Positions 47,945 to 57,151 of a stretch of 64,000 nucleotides of DNA are shown here, piece after piece (position 1 is the stretch's first letter; the number at the start of each line of letters is the position of its first letter). The translations under genes and the position numbers were made by a program. Below the pieces are notes generated by a model. It worked only from the letters and a program-made list of their open reading frames with translations. It searched no databases and was not told where the DNA came from. The stretch comes from Pseudomonas sp. PH1b (GTDB lineage Bacteria > Pseudomonadota > Gammaproteobacteria > Pseudomonadales > Pseudomonadaceae): positions 186,001 to 250,000 of the forward strand of contig NZ_AYMU01000008.1 in the NCBI RefSeq assembly GCF_000633395.1, in the 5' to 3' direction.

Positions 47945-49498
47945 TTGAAGATCGACCCCGCGAGCGCTCGTCTTGTTGCCATGGTGAGCCTGTTGCTTAG
48001 CACGACAGGTTGCGGCTCCCTCTATCTGCATAACGAACTCAGGGAGAAACAGGCTACTGAGGCCAAGACAGCCTGGGCCCAGGTAGACACCGCAGCGGTA
48101 ATTGCCAGCGAACGCACCAATCTGGCCCAGTTGCTGAATGCTGAACTTGATACCCAGGACAAACTCGCAATGGCCATTCGCGACCAGCAGCTGCGATCCC
48201 TGGTCGACAGCGCGTCGATCACCCAGACGCTTTATGACGGCCTGGACAGGCAGATGGGGCGGCTGGGCGCAACCGACTCGGCTGCGACCACACGGGCCAT
48301 GCAAGATGCGCAATACCAAAAGCAGACGTGGACCAAACGGTTGGCCAGTGCCAACGAGACGTGGTCCCAGGTCAGCCTGCTCAAGCCTGCGCCCCAATGC
48401 GCGGATCTGACGGCCGATGGCGCCGCTCAATCTACACCGCGCAGCGTCGCAATCACCGCAGAAGTGACGGTCCTGCCGACAGACACCCCAGAAACCAAAG
48501 GCCGTAAAGCCCTTGCCAAAGAAACGTTGAAGCAAATCCAGGCACTGTGTTCAGCTCAGCCAACCTCCATTCCCTATAGCAAGGTCGGTGGTGCAGTAAG
48601 TACGGCTTACCAGCGGCTTGAGCAAGACAAAGCCCAAGCAGCATCAGCCCAAGCCACGTTGGCCATTCAGGCGAGCAACTACGAAGCGGCGAGCAAAGCC
48701 TATACCGAAGCGCTTGCCAGCAAAGCGCCCAATGCTCAGGAAAAGGTCAAGGCGGCCTTTGCAGATCTTGAAACAGCGATTCAACTCCTTGAGAGCTCTC
48801 CCGACGCGTTGTCGCGACAGTTCATTTCCAAGAAACGGCTCGAGTCACTCGACAGCTTCGTCGATGCGGTCACCCAGGCCAACAAGGACGGCAAGCTTCC
48901 CGAGGGGGCGAACAAGGCGACCGTGGCGTTCGTCATGTTCCCCAAGTTGGCAGACGATGCGCAGAAATCACTGAACGACGCGAAAGCCCCGCTGGCCTTG
49001 CCCCTGCTGATTCGACGCAATCAGGAGCAACTGCAGCTCGAAGCGGTGAACCGTGAAGTAGCGGCTCGGAAGGCCATGCTCAGGATTGGAGAAGCGTCGC
49101 TGCAGGCGACGGTAGAGCAGTTGCACCAGTTGGACCAGGCAAGAAAAGCCCTGGATCAGGTGGCTGACAACGCTCATGTCAAAGGAGCCACAACCGCCAA
49201 TGCCTTCAAGAACACCACGCCACAGGAGCGGGAATATCTCTACAGGGCTGTCGTCCTGTACCTGGATGCCCTCAACCGTCTGGAGGGCCGGCGCATGAAA
49301 CTGGAGTACCAGTACATCGCTGCCCACCACGAGCTGCAGCTAGCCTATGCGGAGGTCAACGCCAAGCAATGGTCATCGTTGATCGGCTCGACGGTGGAAC
49401 AGGTATCCGCCGCCAGCGCCGGCGGAATCAAGTCGGACAACGTGGTGGCGTTACTTGGGCTGCTGGGGATCTTCTACATCGGCAACGGGGTGAACTAG
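47945..49498 (+). CDS. Predicted lipoprotein, 517 aa, coiled-coil rich
   Basis: Unknown function. The start is TTG with AGGAG 7 nt upstream; no ATG fits. A short signal with the lipobox LSTTGC (Cys after about 22 residues) predicts a lipoprotein. Most of the protein is Ala/Gln/Glu-rich helix with coiled-coil character (residues about 60-420), and the last 20 residues (VVALLGLLGIFYIGNGVN) are hydrophobic, a possible second membrane anchor. It is the first of three same-strand genes with 2-nt and 20-nt gaps, so they form an operon. Probably an envelope-spanning or surface assembly; no homolog comes to mind. Confidence 0.6.
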   Translation: MKIDPASARLVAMVSLLLSTTGCGSLYLHNELREKQATEAKTAWAQVDTAAVIASERTNLAQLLNAELDTQDKLAMAIRDQQLRSLVDSASITQTLYDGLDRQMGRLGATDSAATTRAMQDAQYQKQTWTKRLASANETWSQVSLLKPAPQCADLTADGAAQSTPRSVAITAEVTVLPTDTPETKGRKALAKETLKQIQALCSAQPTSIPYSKVGGAVSTAYQRLEQDKAQAASAQATLAIQASNYEAASKAYTEALASKAPNAQEKVKAAFADLETAIQLLESSPDALSRQFISKKRLESLDSFVDAVTQANKDGKLPEGANKATVAFVMFPKLADDAQKSLNDAKAPLALPLLIRRNQEQLQLEAVNREVAARKAMLRIGEASLQATVEQLHQLDQARKALDQVADNAHVKGATTANAFKNTTPQEREYLYRAVVLYLDALNRLEGRRMKLEYQYIAAHHELQLAYAEVNAKQWSSLIGSTVEQVSAASAGGIKSDNVVALLGLLGIFYIGNGVN

Positions 49499-49500
49499 CC

Positions 49501-50109
49501 ATGCCAGGTCGAACCGCCACTCACTTGCCGTGCGCCCTTGGGTTCCTGCTGCTTATCGCGGGCATCACCACGCTGCAAGGCTGTAACACCCCGCAAGCGC
49601 TGCTGGACCAGGCAAACCAGGGCGCCTCGCTGTCCCTCTCGCTGCAAACGGAAATGGCCAACTTTCGCGCAGTGCAGGCGGCCATCGCGCAGCAAAGGCT
49701 GGACTCGATACGCACACAATTGAGCAGCATCGCCACCTTGCAGAGCGAGACCGACTTCGAGGAACGCCTGCGCAAAGCTGCCGGCACCGCAACAACGGCC
49801 GCCCTCTACAGCGAACTGCACACCCTCACCGACAGCCGTATGGCTGACGAGAAACAGCTCCAGCAGCAACTGCTACAGATCGATACCGACCTGGCCAAAC
49901 TGACCTCGCCTTTGCCCGACACCGCACAAGCGCTGGGCAATACGCAAAAGGCACTGGCGGTGATGGGCGATGAGCTACCCGTCAAGAGCCGCCTCGACGC
50001 CGTTGCGCAGTTTGCCGGGGATATAAAAAAGAGCATCGAAGACAACAAGGAAAAGATTGAAGCGGCCAAGGGAAACTCACCCAAACCGCCCAGCGTGGCC
50101 ACTGAGTAA
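49501..50109 (+). CDS. Predicted lipoprotein, 202 aa
   Basis: Unknown function. Signal peptide with lipobox LQGC (ITTLQGCN) near residue 27, then helical heptad-like sequence (LSLSLQTEMANFRAVQAAIAQQ) and an acidic lysine-rich tail (DIKKSIEDNKEKIEAAKG). The ATG lies 2 nt after the stop of the larger lipoprotein, so translation is coupled. Resembles small periplasmic coiled-coil lipoproteins in shape only. Confidence 0.6.
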   Translation: MPGRTATHLPCALGFLLLIAGITTLQGCNTPQALLDQANQGASLSLSLQTEMANFRAVQAAIAQQRLDSIRTQLSSIATLQSETDFEERLRKAAGTATTAALYSELHTLTDSRMADEKQLQQQLLQIDTDLAKLTSPLPDTAQALGNTQKALAVMGDELPVKSRLDAVAQFAGDIKKSIEDNKEKIEAAKGNSPKPPSVATE

Positions 50110-50129
50110 GCCTGTTTATTGGAGCGCAC

Positions 50130-50507
50130 ATGAATACGATGAGTCACTGCACGCCAGAGCAACAGTTGAGCTTTCTCCAACTGTATTTCGCCACCGTCGA
50201 CTTGCTCACGGAGGCCCAGGAGAAATACCGCCGCCTGATCGATCAAGTCGCGGACATCAGCCAGCGCAGCCATTACCGAGCACTGCTGCTCGAATCCGAA
50301 CGTGACCTGGAGCTGATGAAAAACCAACGCCGCGCGTTTCTGACAGACCAACTGGCCATCAGGCCGCCAAGCCTCAGTACCGTACAGAACACCATCATCA
50401 ATGCGGAAAAACTCGCGCAGACGATTGCCGATGTGGCGAATGCCAACGCCATCATCAACCTGGCGAGCATGGGGCTAATGGCTTTCAACGCGGTCCTCAC
50501 CGCCTAG
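50130..50507 (+). CDS. Hypothetical protein, 125 aa, third gene of the lipoprotein operon
   Basis: Unknown function. GGAG lies 6 nt before the ATG. Mostly helical; the N-terminal half has charged heptads (EAQEKYRRLIDQVADISQRS), and the C-terminal 25 residues are hydrophobic (NAIINLASMGLMAFNAVL). No signal peptide at the N-terminus. The three genes of the operon together look like a membrane-associated complex; a weak inverted repeat (CATGGG...CCCATG at 50526) follows. Confidence 0.55.
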   Translation: MNTMSHCTPEQQLSFLQLYFATVDLLTEAQEKYRRLIDQVADISQRSHYRALLLESERDLELMKNQRRAFLTDQLAIRPPSLSTVQNTIINAEKLAQTIADVANANAIINLASMGLMAFNAVLTA

Positions 50508-50752
50508 GGCGTCCCCGCGTCCACTGCATGGGAGAAAACCCATGAAAAACATAGGCTCTCGATGAGTTGTCATGGAGCATTGGCCATGGCTTCTCCCCCC
50601 CTAAGGCCAAGTCAAAATGGCCTTCGGCGATTTGCGAGAGTCTTTTAGGGAATGGAGCCTGAGTCTTTCAGGCCGCATCAGCTCGGCTCAGCGCCATCCA
50701 GAATCCACAGCCAGATCTACATCTGCTCTGCTCCATCGTCTTCCAGGAGATT

Positions 50753-51184
50753 TCAGCCACCCCGGTGCTGCTTCAGGATGCTCCAGGCTTCCTCGTTAAT
50801 CCGGTAGTTCTTATCAGCCTGAAGCAGGATGACGCCCTCGGCGCACAGGCGTTTCAGCACTTCGCGCACACGGGCAGATGTCATCCCGGCCGATACCGTC
50901 CCTAGATAGGCATGCACTCCCCGGACGCTTACCGCACGCCCCTCCAACGCGGCGGCGATCAGCGCGTTGAGAACCTTGAAGCGGATAAGGCTGGTACGCA
51001 GGCCATAGACTCGAAGCAACTCGCGGATGTGCCCATTCGGGCTGCGATCACATTCGATTGCCAACCGCTGGGTCAATGTCCGCAAGGGTGAAGGCATGCC
51101 TGCTGCCGCAGAGCCCGAGCTGTTCAACACGCGAAACTCCCTTTTCGATTGGACCAGATGAGGTTGCAACTCTTGCTGTGGCAA
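50753..51184 (-). CDS. Fur-like winged-helix regulator (Fe2+/Zn2+ uptake regulation-type)
   Basis: Small DNA-binding protein, up to 143 aa, resembling a Pseudomonas group annotated as Fe2+/Zn2+ uptake regulation proteins. The HTH segment VYGLRTSLIRFKVLNALIAAALEGRAVSVRGVHAYL is the winged-helix core; the metal-binding His/Cys of true Fur are missing. The start is uncertain: the first in-frame codon is a TTG at 51184 with GGGAGGGG too close, and the first ATG is at 51097. It lies 15 nt after the TonB receptor gene on the same strand, as these regulators usually do. Confidence 0.65.
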   Translation of the reverse strand: MPQQELQPHLVQSKREFRVLNSSGSAAAGMPSPLRTLTQRLAIECDRSPNGHIRELLRVYGLRTSLIRFKVLNALIAAALEGRAVSVRGVHAYLGTVSAGMTSARVREVLKRLCAEGVILLQADKNYRINEEAWSILKQHRGG

Positions 51185-51199
51185 CCCCTCCCGCAGCGG

Positions 51200-53440
51200 T
51201 CAGAAGTCAACGGTGGCCGACAGTTGCAACGTGCGCGGATAACCTTGGGAGAATGCGCCATACGAGGCAACGCCGGACCAGTACTCACGATCAAAGACGT
51301 TTTGCACCGTGGCGCGGAACGTCGTCGGCCGGCCTTCGATCTTGGTGGCATAACGCGCGCCGGCATCGAAGCGTGTCCAGGCATCCAGCTCCTGGGTATT
51401 GGCCTGGTTAACGTATTGGCTGTCGGTGTAAATCGCGCCGCCGGTCAGGGTGAAACCTTCAAGCCAGGGTGTATCCCATTCAGCCCAGAGGTTGGCTTGT
51501 ACGTCAGGCACACCGACCGGCTTGTTGCCACGGTTGGCCACGGTCGCCGAATCGGTCAATTCGCCATCAAGCAGCGTCACGCCCCCCATCAGGCGCGTGC
51601 CGGGTGCAACTTCGCCGAACATGCTCAACTCGATGCCGCGGTTGCGTTGTTCAGCCTGCACAGAGAACAGGTTACCGGCGCCGACTTCGCCACTGGGTTT
51701 CTCGATCTGGAACAGCGCCACGGTGGTCATGAGGGTGCCGTGTTCATACTTGACCCCCAGTTCGTGCTGCTTCGATTTGTACGGGGCGAATGTCTCACCG
51801 GCATTACTAGCCGTGCCGGGGGCAATGTCTCCTTTGCTCAACCCTTCGACATAGTTGTAGTAGAGCGAGACCTCCTCCCAAGGCTTGATCACCACGCCAA
51901 CCAGCGGGGTTGTGGCGCTGTCGTTGTATTTCGAACTGACCGAACCCGCTGGGTTGTAGTTACGAGACTCGATGTCCTGCCGACGCACACCCAGGGTCAA
52001 CTGGAAGCGCTCATCGAACATCAATAGTGTGTCGGTCAATGCGACGCCCGACAGCTGCGATTCGGAAATGCGCAGCACTTTAGGCGAATTGATGTATTGC
52101 TGCGGCACCTCGACCGGATGGTAAATGTTCGAGCGAATTTCAGTGCCGTTGTTGATTCCGCGGGACAACTCGTCCTGGTACCGGGTTGCCATCAAGGTGG
52201 TCATGTGGCTGACCGCACCAGTAACGAACTCACCGCGCAGACCCACATCGACGGTCGATCGATCAACGTTGAATTTGTAGTAGCCGGGAATATTGCTGGT
52301 ATCACCGGCCTCGTTGAGGATTCTCGGTACCTGGTCAGACATCCGCTTGACATCCGATTTGCCGCCACCGGCATGGGCAAACAGGCTGAGCGTATCGCTC
52401 AGGTCATATTCACCACCGAGCAATGCCGACTGCTCCTTGGTGTCCGACCAGCCCCACTTCTGCGGCAGACTGGTACGGCCATTCGGCGCGGAAGGAACCT
52501 CAACGCCTGGCGCTATGGTGAACGGCCGCGAGGCGCCCTCATAGCTCTCTTTCTGGCTGATGAAGTCCAGATTCAAGCGCAAGCGCTCGCCACGATAATC
52601 GAGGGCAATGGCACCGATGCCCAAATCTCGGTGCTGGTCATTGACGGCCGTATCTCCACCTTGCAGGTTGCCGTTGAAGCGCACCCCGAACTGATTCTCC
52701 GAACCGAAGCGGCGGCTGATGTCCAGATGACCTCCCACCTGGGAATCGGAGGCGTAACTGCTGGTCACCCGGGTCAAGTCCTCGTCCAGCGGGCGCTTGG
52801 GAACGATGTTGATCACTCCACCGACACCGCTGTTCGGCGAGATGCCGTACATCAGTGCACCCGGCCCCTTCAGCACTTCGACACGCTCGGCGTATTCGGT
52901 AAATACCCGGTAGTTGGGCGCTACCCCGTACACACCGTCGTAGGCCAGCTCTCCGAGGTTGCCTTCGCCGACGGGAAAACCACGGATGAAAAACGAGTCG
53001 ACGATGCCTCCCGTCTGACCGGTCGAACGCACCGACGGATCACGCTCCAGCGCATCGGCAACGGTGACTGTTTGCAGATCGGCCAGGGTCTGGGCGGTGT
53101 AGCTGGTGACACTGAAGGGGGTGTCCATCACATCCTTGTTGCCCATCATGCCCAGCCTGGCACCGCGGGCGACCTGGCCGCCGGCGAGCACCTCCGGCAG
53201 CGACGTCGGGCCGCTGTAATAGCCATTGATCGTGGTGGAGTCGAGCATCAACCCAGGGTTGCTGGAGTCGGTCGGCGTCGCCGCTGGAGTGTTTGCAGTC
53301 TTGTCGGCGGCAACCTCTTGTTGCTCGGGGCCCGCGGCCCAGGCACTGGCGCTTCCGGCGACCAACACAAAATTCAGCATGGCGGTACGAATGGCGAGTG
53401 CTAGCACCCGCTCACCACAAGGACGACTGACAACAGGCAT
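51200..53440 (-). CDS. TonB-dependent siderophore receptor without STN domain
   Basis: 746-aa outer-membrane ferric-siderophore receptor. A signal peptide (ending SASAWA) leads to the plug (GYYSGPTSLPEVLAGGQVARGARLG, FSVTSYTAQTL, DSFFIRGFPVGEGN, GVGGVINIVPKRPL) and a 22-strand barrel ending in ATVDF. Plug and barrel are closely related to the receptor at 57152, but the N-terminal signalling (STN) domain is absent, so it imports without talking to FecR. It is transcribed away from the MFS gene and shares the promoter region with a possible Fur site at 53466-53479. Confidence 0.93.
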   Translation of the reverse strand: MPVVSRPCGERVLALAIRTAMLNFVLVAGSASAWAAGPEQQEVAADKTANTPAATPTDSSNPGLMLDSTTINGYYSGPTSLPEVLAGGQVARGARLGMMGNKDVMDTPFSVTSYTAQTLADLQTVTVADALERDPSVRSTGQTGGIVDSFFIRGFPVGEGNLGELAYDGVYGVAPNYRVFTEYAERVEVLKGPGALMYGISPNSGVGGVINIVPKRPLDEDLTRVTSSYASDSQVGGHLDISRRFGSENQFGVRFNGNLQGGDTAVNDQHRDLGIGAIALDYRGERLRLNLDFISQKESYEGASRPFTIAPGVEVPSAPNGRTSLPQKWGWSDTKEQSALLGGEYDLSDTLSLFAHAGGGKSDVKRMSDQVPRILNEAGDTSNIPGYYKFNVDRSTVDVGLRGEFVTGAVSHMTTLMATRYQDELSRGINNGTEIRSNIYHPVEVPQQYINSPKVLRISESQLSGVALTDTLLMFDERFQLTLGVRRQDIESRNYNPAGSVSSKYNDSATTPLVGVVIKPWEEVSLYYNYVEGLSKGDIAPGTASNAGETFAPYKSKQHELGVKYEHGTLMTTVALFQIEKPSGEVGAGNLFSVQAEQRNRGIELSMFGEVAPGTRLMGGVTLLDGELTDSATVANRGNKPVGVPDVQANLWAEWDTPWLEGFTLTGGAIYTDSQYVNQANTQELDAWTRFDAGARYATKIEGRPTTFRATVQNVFDREYWSGVASYGAFSQGYPRTLQLSATVDF

Positions 53441-53993
53441 GACGTGAGGATCCTATTCAGCATGGGTAATGGTTATTACTCCTATTGCCAGTCGACCCGC
53501 GAAAAAGTATCACCCGCGGTAAAGTTTTTTGACTTGAGCGGGTCGAGTCACGCCATGCGGCTGTTCCAGCAAGATCAGGGTCACCGGCAATGGGGGCCAA
53601 ACCCATAACGAGGGGGATATGGAAATATCTTTGCGCACCGGGTGCTGTTTTCACCCAAGGTCAAGACGGGTAGTCTGCTGTCCCGCGGTCTCATCGAAAC
53701 GCTGTACATCTTCGTATTCGGCACGGTGTTCCTCACTCGTCAACACCAAACAAACCTGTGACTGACCAAGGAACAGGGTGTGATCAACTCTTGGTTGTGG
53801 GAGGTCCTGTGGGACGAGAGCGACCTTGTCTTCAAGGCCATGCGCGAGCGTGTCGCGCTGGCATCGCGGGAACCGCAACCTCAGACAGCTCCATGGCCGT
53901 GCCCCTTGCTGCCCAGGCGGTTGGTGCAGTGCAGCCACTGTCGCCAACCCTCTCCGGCCTGCCCGCTCGCTAGCCTTTGATCGAGGTCGATTC
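53441..53993. other. Promoter region between TonB receptor and MFS gene
   Basis: About 550 nt with no gene that I can support; a minus-strand frame at 53651-54013 has shadow-like composition. The right half shows scattered coding-like codons on the plus strand (53830-53980) but no start with a ribosome site. Confidence 0.4.
53466..53479. promoter_or_regulatory. Possible Fur-box-like dyad before the TonB receptor
   Basis: GTAAT, spacer GGTT, ATTAC, 26 nt upstream of the receptor ATG in an AT-rich stretch. It has half of the AAT/ATT symmetry of a Fur box but only a partial match to the 19-bp consensus. Confidence 0.3.
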
Positions 53994-55238
53994 ATGTCCC
54001 ATGCAGGTGTCATTCAGGGTTCGCGAGTCTGGGTCCTGATTTATCTTCTCTTTGCCATCCAGCTGGTTTCCATGGGCGCGATGGAAATGAGCGGGCCATT
54101 CTGGCCTCTCCACCTGCGAGGACTCACCACCTCGGAATCGCTTTTCAGCTTCGCCAGCATCGCCGTGTACGTCGGGCCGATGCTCGGCATCATGCTGAGC
54201 AGCGCATTCTGGGGCCGCATAGGGGACCGCTATGGCCACAAGCTGATGATGATCCGCGCGCTCGCCGGTTTGTCGCTGACCCAACTGGGGCTGGCTCTCT
54301 TCAGTGATATCTGGGCCATTCTGATCCTGCGGTTCCTGCAAGGCGCCTTCGCCGGCTACATCGCTCCGGCACAGGCGTATGGCGTCAGCATCGAGGCCCC
54401 GTCGCGGCGGGCGCGGCTGTTCGCCATCCTGCAGATTTCAACCAACGTCGGCTCGTTGCTCGGTGCAGTCGTCGGTGGCTTGATCCTCGATTACGCAACG
54501 TTCTTCTGGATCAACATCACGGCCTCGGCGCTGTGTGCGGTGTGCACGCTAATCGCGGCAGTCACCTTGCCGAATGTGCCACCGGTGAAGCGAGCGCCGG
54601 TCATCGACAAGGCCTCGCCGGCCGCTCGCTGCGCCAGTCTCTGGCAAGGTTCAGCGCTGCTGCCGCTGCTCAGTGTGATGGGCATTCTGCTGCTGGCGCG
54701 GATGCTACCCCAGAGCGTTTTCTCACTGTATGTCAGCTCGATATTCGAGGTGAGCCACTCAGTGGTCGGCTTGTGCTACGGCTTGCTGGCGTTGGGCTTT
54801 ATCCTTTCTGCCACGGCATGGTCGCGGTATTTCGAACACCGCAGCCAGCAGGACACACTGCATCGGATCAGCTACATCGTCATGGGCTGTATCGCCCTGA
54901 CCGCCGTGGCGGGCATCACCCGTAATCCCCTGGTGTTTGTCATCGCCTACTTCATCTGGGGTGTATTACTGGGTGCCACGACCCCCGTGCTGATGGCGCT
55001 GATCTCGAAAACTGCCGACAACTCGCGACAGGGCCAGGTACTGGGGATCGCCCAGGGCACTGCCCAATTCGCCTCGATCGCCGGCATTTCTGCGGGCGGC
55101 TTGCTCAGCCAGGCCTATGGCTTGCAGTACACCTATCTGTTCGTGTGCCTGGCCTACCTGGTGGCACTGATTCCGTTGATGACGCTGCGCTACCGCCCTG
55201 CAGCAGGGCAGCCGAACCCTGCCTCGCCAGAGGATTGA
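53994..55238 (+). CDS. MFS transporter, probable siderophore or drug exporter
   Basis: 414-aa, 12 hydrophobic segments. MFS motif A is visible as GRIGDRYGHKLMMIRALAG between TM2 and TM3; motif-C-like glycine repeats follow (GSLLGAVVGGLILDY). GAGG lies 7 nt before the ATG at 53994; the longer frame upstream has no ribosome site. Placed between two TonB receptors and upstream of fecI, it probably exports a siderophore or moves a ferri-siderophore across the inner membrane (inference). Confidence 0.85.
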   Translation: MSHAGVIQGSRVWVLIYLLFAIQLVSMGAMEMSGPFWPLHLRGLTTSESLFSFASIAVYVGPMLGIMLSSAFWGRIGDRYGHKLMMIRALAGLSLTQLGLALFSDIWAILILRFLQGAFAGYIAPAQAYGVSIEAPSRRARLFAILQISTNVGSLLGAVVGGLILDYATFFWINITASALCAVCTLIAAVTLPNVPPVKRAPVIDKASPAARCASLWQGSALLPLLSVMGILLLARMLPQSVFSLYVSSIFEVSHSVVGLCYGLLALGFILSATAWSRYFEHRSQQDTLHRISYIVMGCIALTAVAGITRNPLVFVIAYFIWGVLLGATTPVLMALISKTADNSRQGQVLGIAQGTAQFASIAGISAGGLLSQAYGLQYTYLFVCLAYLVALIPLMTLRYRPAAGQPNPASPED

Positions 55239-55559
55239 TCTGCTGGCTTCTGCTTTGAAAACCAGCGTACTGAAGTGGTCCCGCGCTGCCGATCCCTTTC
55301 AACGCTCCGGCGCCTGATGCCGCCCTTCTCGACCTGCATGCGCTGCTCCAGCGGGCAGTCGCCGCCCTCAACAGTCGCGCCGATGCACCAGGTATCGAGC
55401 CCCGGAAATGCGCCAACAGCGTGTCGCACATCCACCCGATGAACACTCCACGGCGTTGCCTGCCAAGCGCCTTGCAGGGATGCCGTTCGGCGCTTGCGTC
55501 CTGGTCGGGTTGTAAATTACTCTTGGGAATACTTCTCAATTGCATGAAAACCTGCAGCC
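55239..55559. other. fecI upstream region
   Basis: 320 nt without a convincing gene. A plus-strand frame at 55350-55550 has coding-like codons but no start, so it may be an old gene remnant. The right end carries the fecI promoter and a possible Fur box. Confidence 0.4.
55525..55543 (+). promoter_or_regulatory. Possible Fur box upstream of fecI
   Basis: GGGAATACTTCTCAATTGC, about 17 nt before the fecI ATG, has the GAATA...TCAATT symmetry of Fur-type sites. Iron-starvation sigma genes are generally Fur-repressed, which supports the call, but the match is imperfect. Confidence 0.4.
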
Positions 55560-56075
55560 ATGAGCGAAACCCTTCCCGCCAATAACGACAATCATCTGCG
55601 CGTGATCGAAGCCCTGTACAGCGGCCATCATGGCTGGCTATACGCGACGCTGAGAAAAAAACTGGGTAATGCCATGGATGCTGCGGATCTGGCGCAGGAT
55701 ACCTTCGCCCGCATCCTCGCCTCCCAGGTCACTGTCATCGAACAACCCCGGGCGTACCTGAGCTGCGTGGCCAAGGGCATTCTGGTCAACTGGTATCAGC
55801 GCAAAGCACTGGAACGCGCCTACCTGGACGCCCTCGCCCACATTCCCCCACAGGAAGTGCCTTCACCGGAACTGCGGTTCATGGTGCTGGAAACCCTGCA
55901 CGAAGTTGACGCGATGCTCGACGCCTTGCCGCCGCTGGTCAAACGTGCGTTTCTGCTTTCGCAGATCAGCGGCTTGAAATACGACGACATTGCCCAGCAA
56001 TTGGGCGTATCGCTGATCACGGTCAAGCGCTACATGAAGCAGGCCTTCGTGCAATGCCTGTTGCTGGCGGAGTGA
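55560..56075 (+). CDS. fecI: FecI-like ECF sigma factor
   Basis: 171-aa iron-starvation ECF sigma factor. Region 2: LYSGHHGWLYATLRKKLGNAMDAADLAQDTFARILAS; region 4: ALPPLVKRAFLLSQISGLKYDDIAQQLGVSLITVKRYMKQAF. It should drive the receptor gene downstream. The ATG at 55560 follows the possible Fur box closely. The fecR ATG begins directly after its stop (TGA ATG), so the pair is translationally coupled. Confidence 0.93.
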   Translation: MSETLPANNDNHLRVIEALYSGHHGWLYATLRKKLGNAMDAADLAQDTFARILASQVTVIEQPRAYLSCVAKGILVNWYQRKALERAYLDALAHIPPQEVPSPELRFMVLETLHEVDAMLDALPPLVKRAFLLSQISGLKYDDIAQQLGVSLITVKRYMKQAFVQCLLLAE

Positions 56076-57053
56076 ATGCTCGCACGTCCCGGTGAACCGT
56101 CCCTCAAACACCAGGCCCTCGAGGAGGCAGCCGACTGGCTGATCCGCATGGGTGAAGGTGAACTCAGCGACCCGGAGCAGGCCGAGTGGGAGCGCTGGAA
56201 AGCCAGCACGCCCGAGCGCGGCCACGCCTGGGCACGAGCGAAATTGTTACAGAGCAAACTCGGCGGCCTGCCGCCATCACTGGCGATGTCGACGCTGGAT
56301 CGCCCCAGCAGCCCTGAGCGCCGAGCAGCGCTGGGCAAGCTGGCGATGATTCTGGCGGTCCTGCCGGTCGGTTGGGGTGGCTGGAAACTGGCAGATTCCC
56401 AGCAATGGACCGCCGACTACCGCAGCCCTGTCGGCCAACAACGGGAGCTGACATTGGCTGACGGCTCGAAAATCACGCTGAACACCGACACCGCCATTGA
56501 CGTGCGGTTCGATGCCAGCCAACGGCTCATTCACCTGCGCGAAGGTGAAATCCTGGTGCAGACCGCGCCAGATGATGCACCGCTGCCCCGGCCCTTTCTG
56601 GTCAGCACCCGCCAAGGCCGGATGCAGGCGCTGGGCACGCGCTTCACGGTACGCGAACGGCAGCCGCGCACTCACCTTGCGGTGCTGGAAGGCGCGGTTA
56701 AAGTTGAACTGGCAGACAATCGAGGCGCAACACCGCTGATCATCAATGCAGGACAAGGTACCGACTTTTCTGCCCACACCTTCGGCCCGATCACCGCCAC
56801 CGACCGTTACACAGGCGCCTGGACACGTGGCATGTTGATGGCCGACAAGATGCGCCTGGCCGACTTCATCGACGAACTGACGCGCTATCACCGGGGCATT
56901 GTTCGCCTCGACCCTGCGCTGGCCGACCTGCCGATTTCCGGTGCCTATCCCATCAGCGACACCCCACGCACGTTGAATATGCTGGCGCAGACCTACCCGA
57001 TCCTGGTCCGCGGCCATTTGAATGGTCTCTGGATCATGCTCTCGCCCGCCTGA
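56076..57053 (+). CDS. fecR: FecR-like anti-sigma factor/transmembrane regulator
   Basis: 325-aa regulator. The N-terminal cytoplasmic anti-sigma part starts with EEAADWLIRMGEGELSDPEQAEWERWKAS; a single membrane helix is at about 87-103 (LAMILAVLPVGWGGWKL); the periplasmic part has the FecR signature YRSPVGQQRELTLADGSKITLNTDTAIDV and ends with the region that contacts the STN domain (SGAYPISDTPRTLNML). It relays receptor occupancy to FecI. Confidence 0.92.
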   Translation: MLARPGEPSLKHQALEEAADWLIRMGEGELSDPEQAEWERWKASTPERGHAWARAKLLQSKLGGLPPSLAMSTLDRPSSPERRAALGKLAMILAVLPVGWGGWKLADSQQWTADYRSPVGQQRELTLADGSKITLNTDTAIDVRFDASQRLIHLREGEILVQTAPDDAPLPRPFLVSTRQGRMQALGTRFTVRERQPRTHLAVLEGAVKVELADNRGATPLIINAGQGTDFSAHTFGPITATDRYTGAWTRGMLMADKMRLADFIDELTRYHRGIVRLDPALADLPISGAYPISDTPRTLNMLAQTYPILVRGHLNGLWIMLSPA

Positions 57054-57151
57054 GCCGATAAAAAAATCGCCCCACCGGTGATACTTTTTTTGCGCTCGGC
57101 TGGCTATTGAGAAGAAGAACTCTACTGCCCTGTTCATAGGTCCATCCATTC

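Noticed and set aside
53651..54013. 120-codon minus-strand frame before the MFS gene
   Set aside because: Overlaps the MFS start region, composition like a shadow, no ribosome site.
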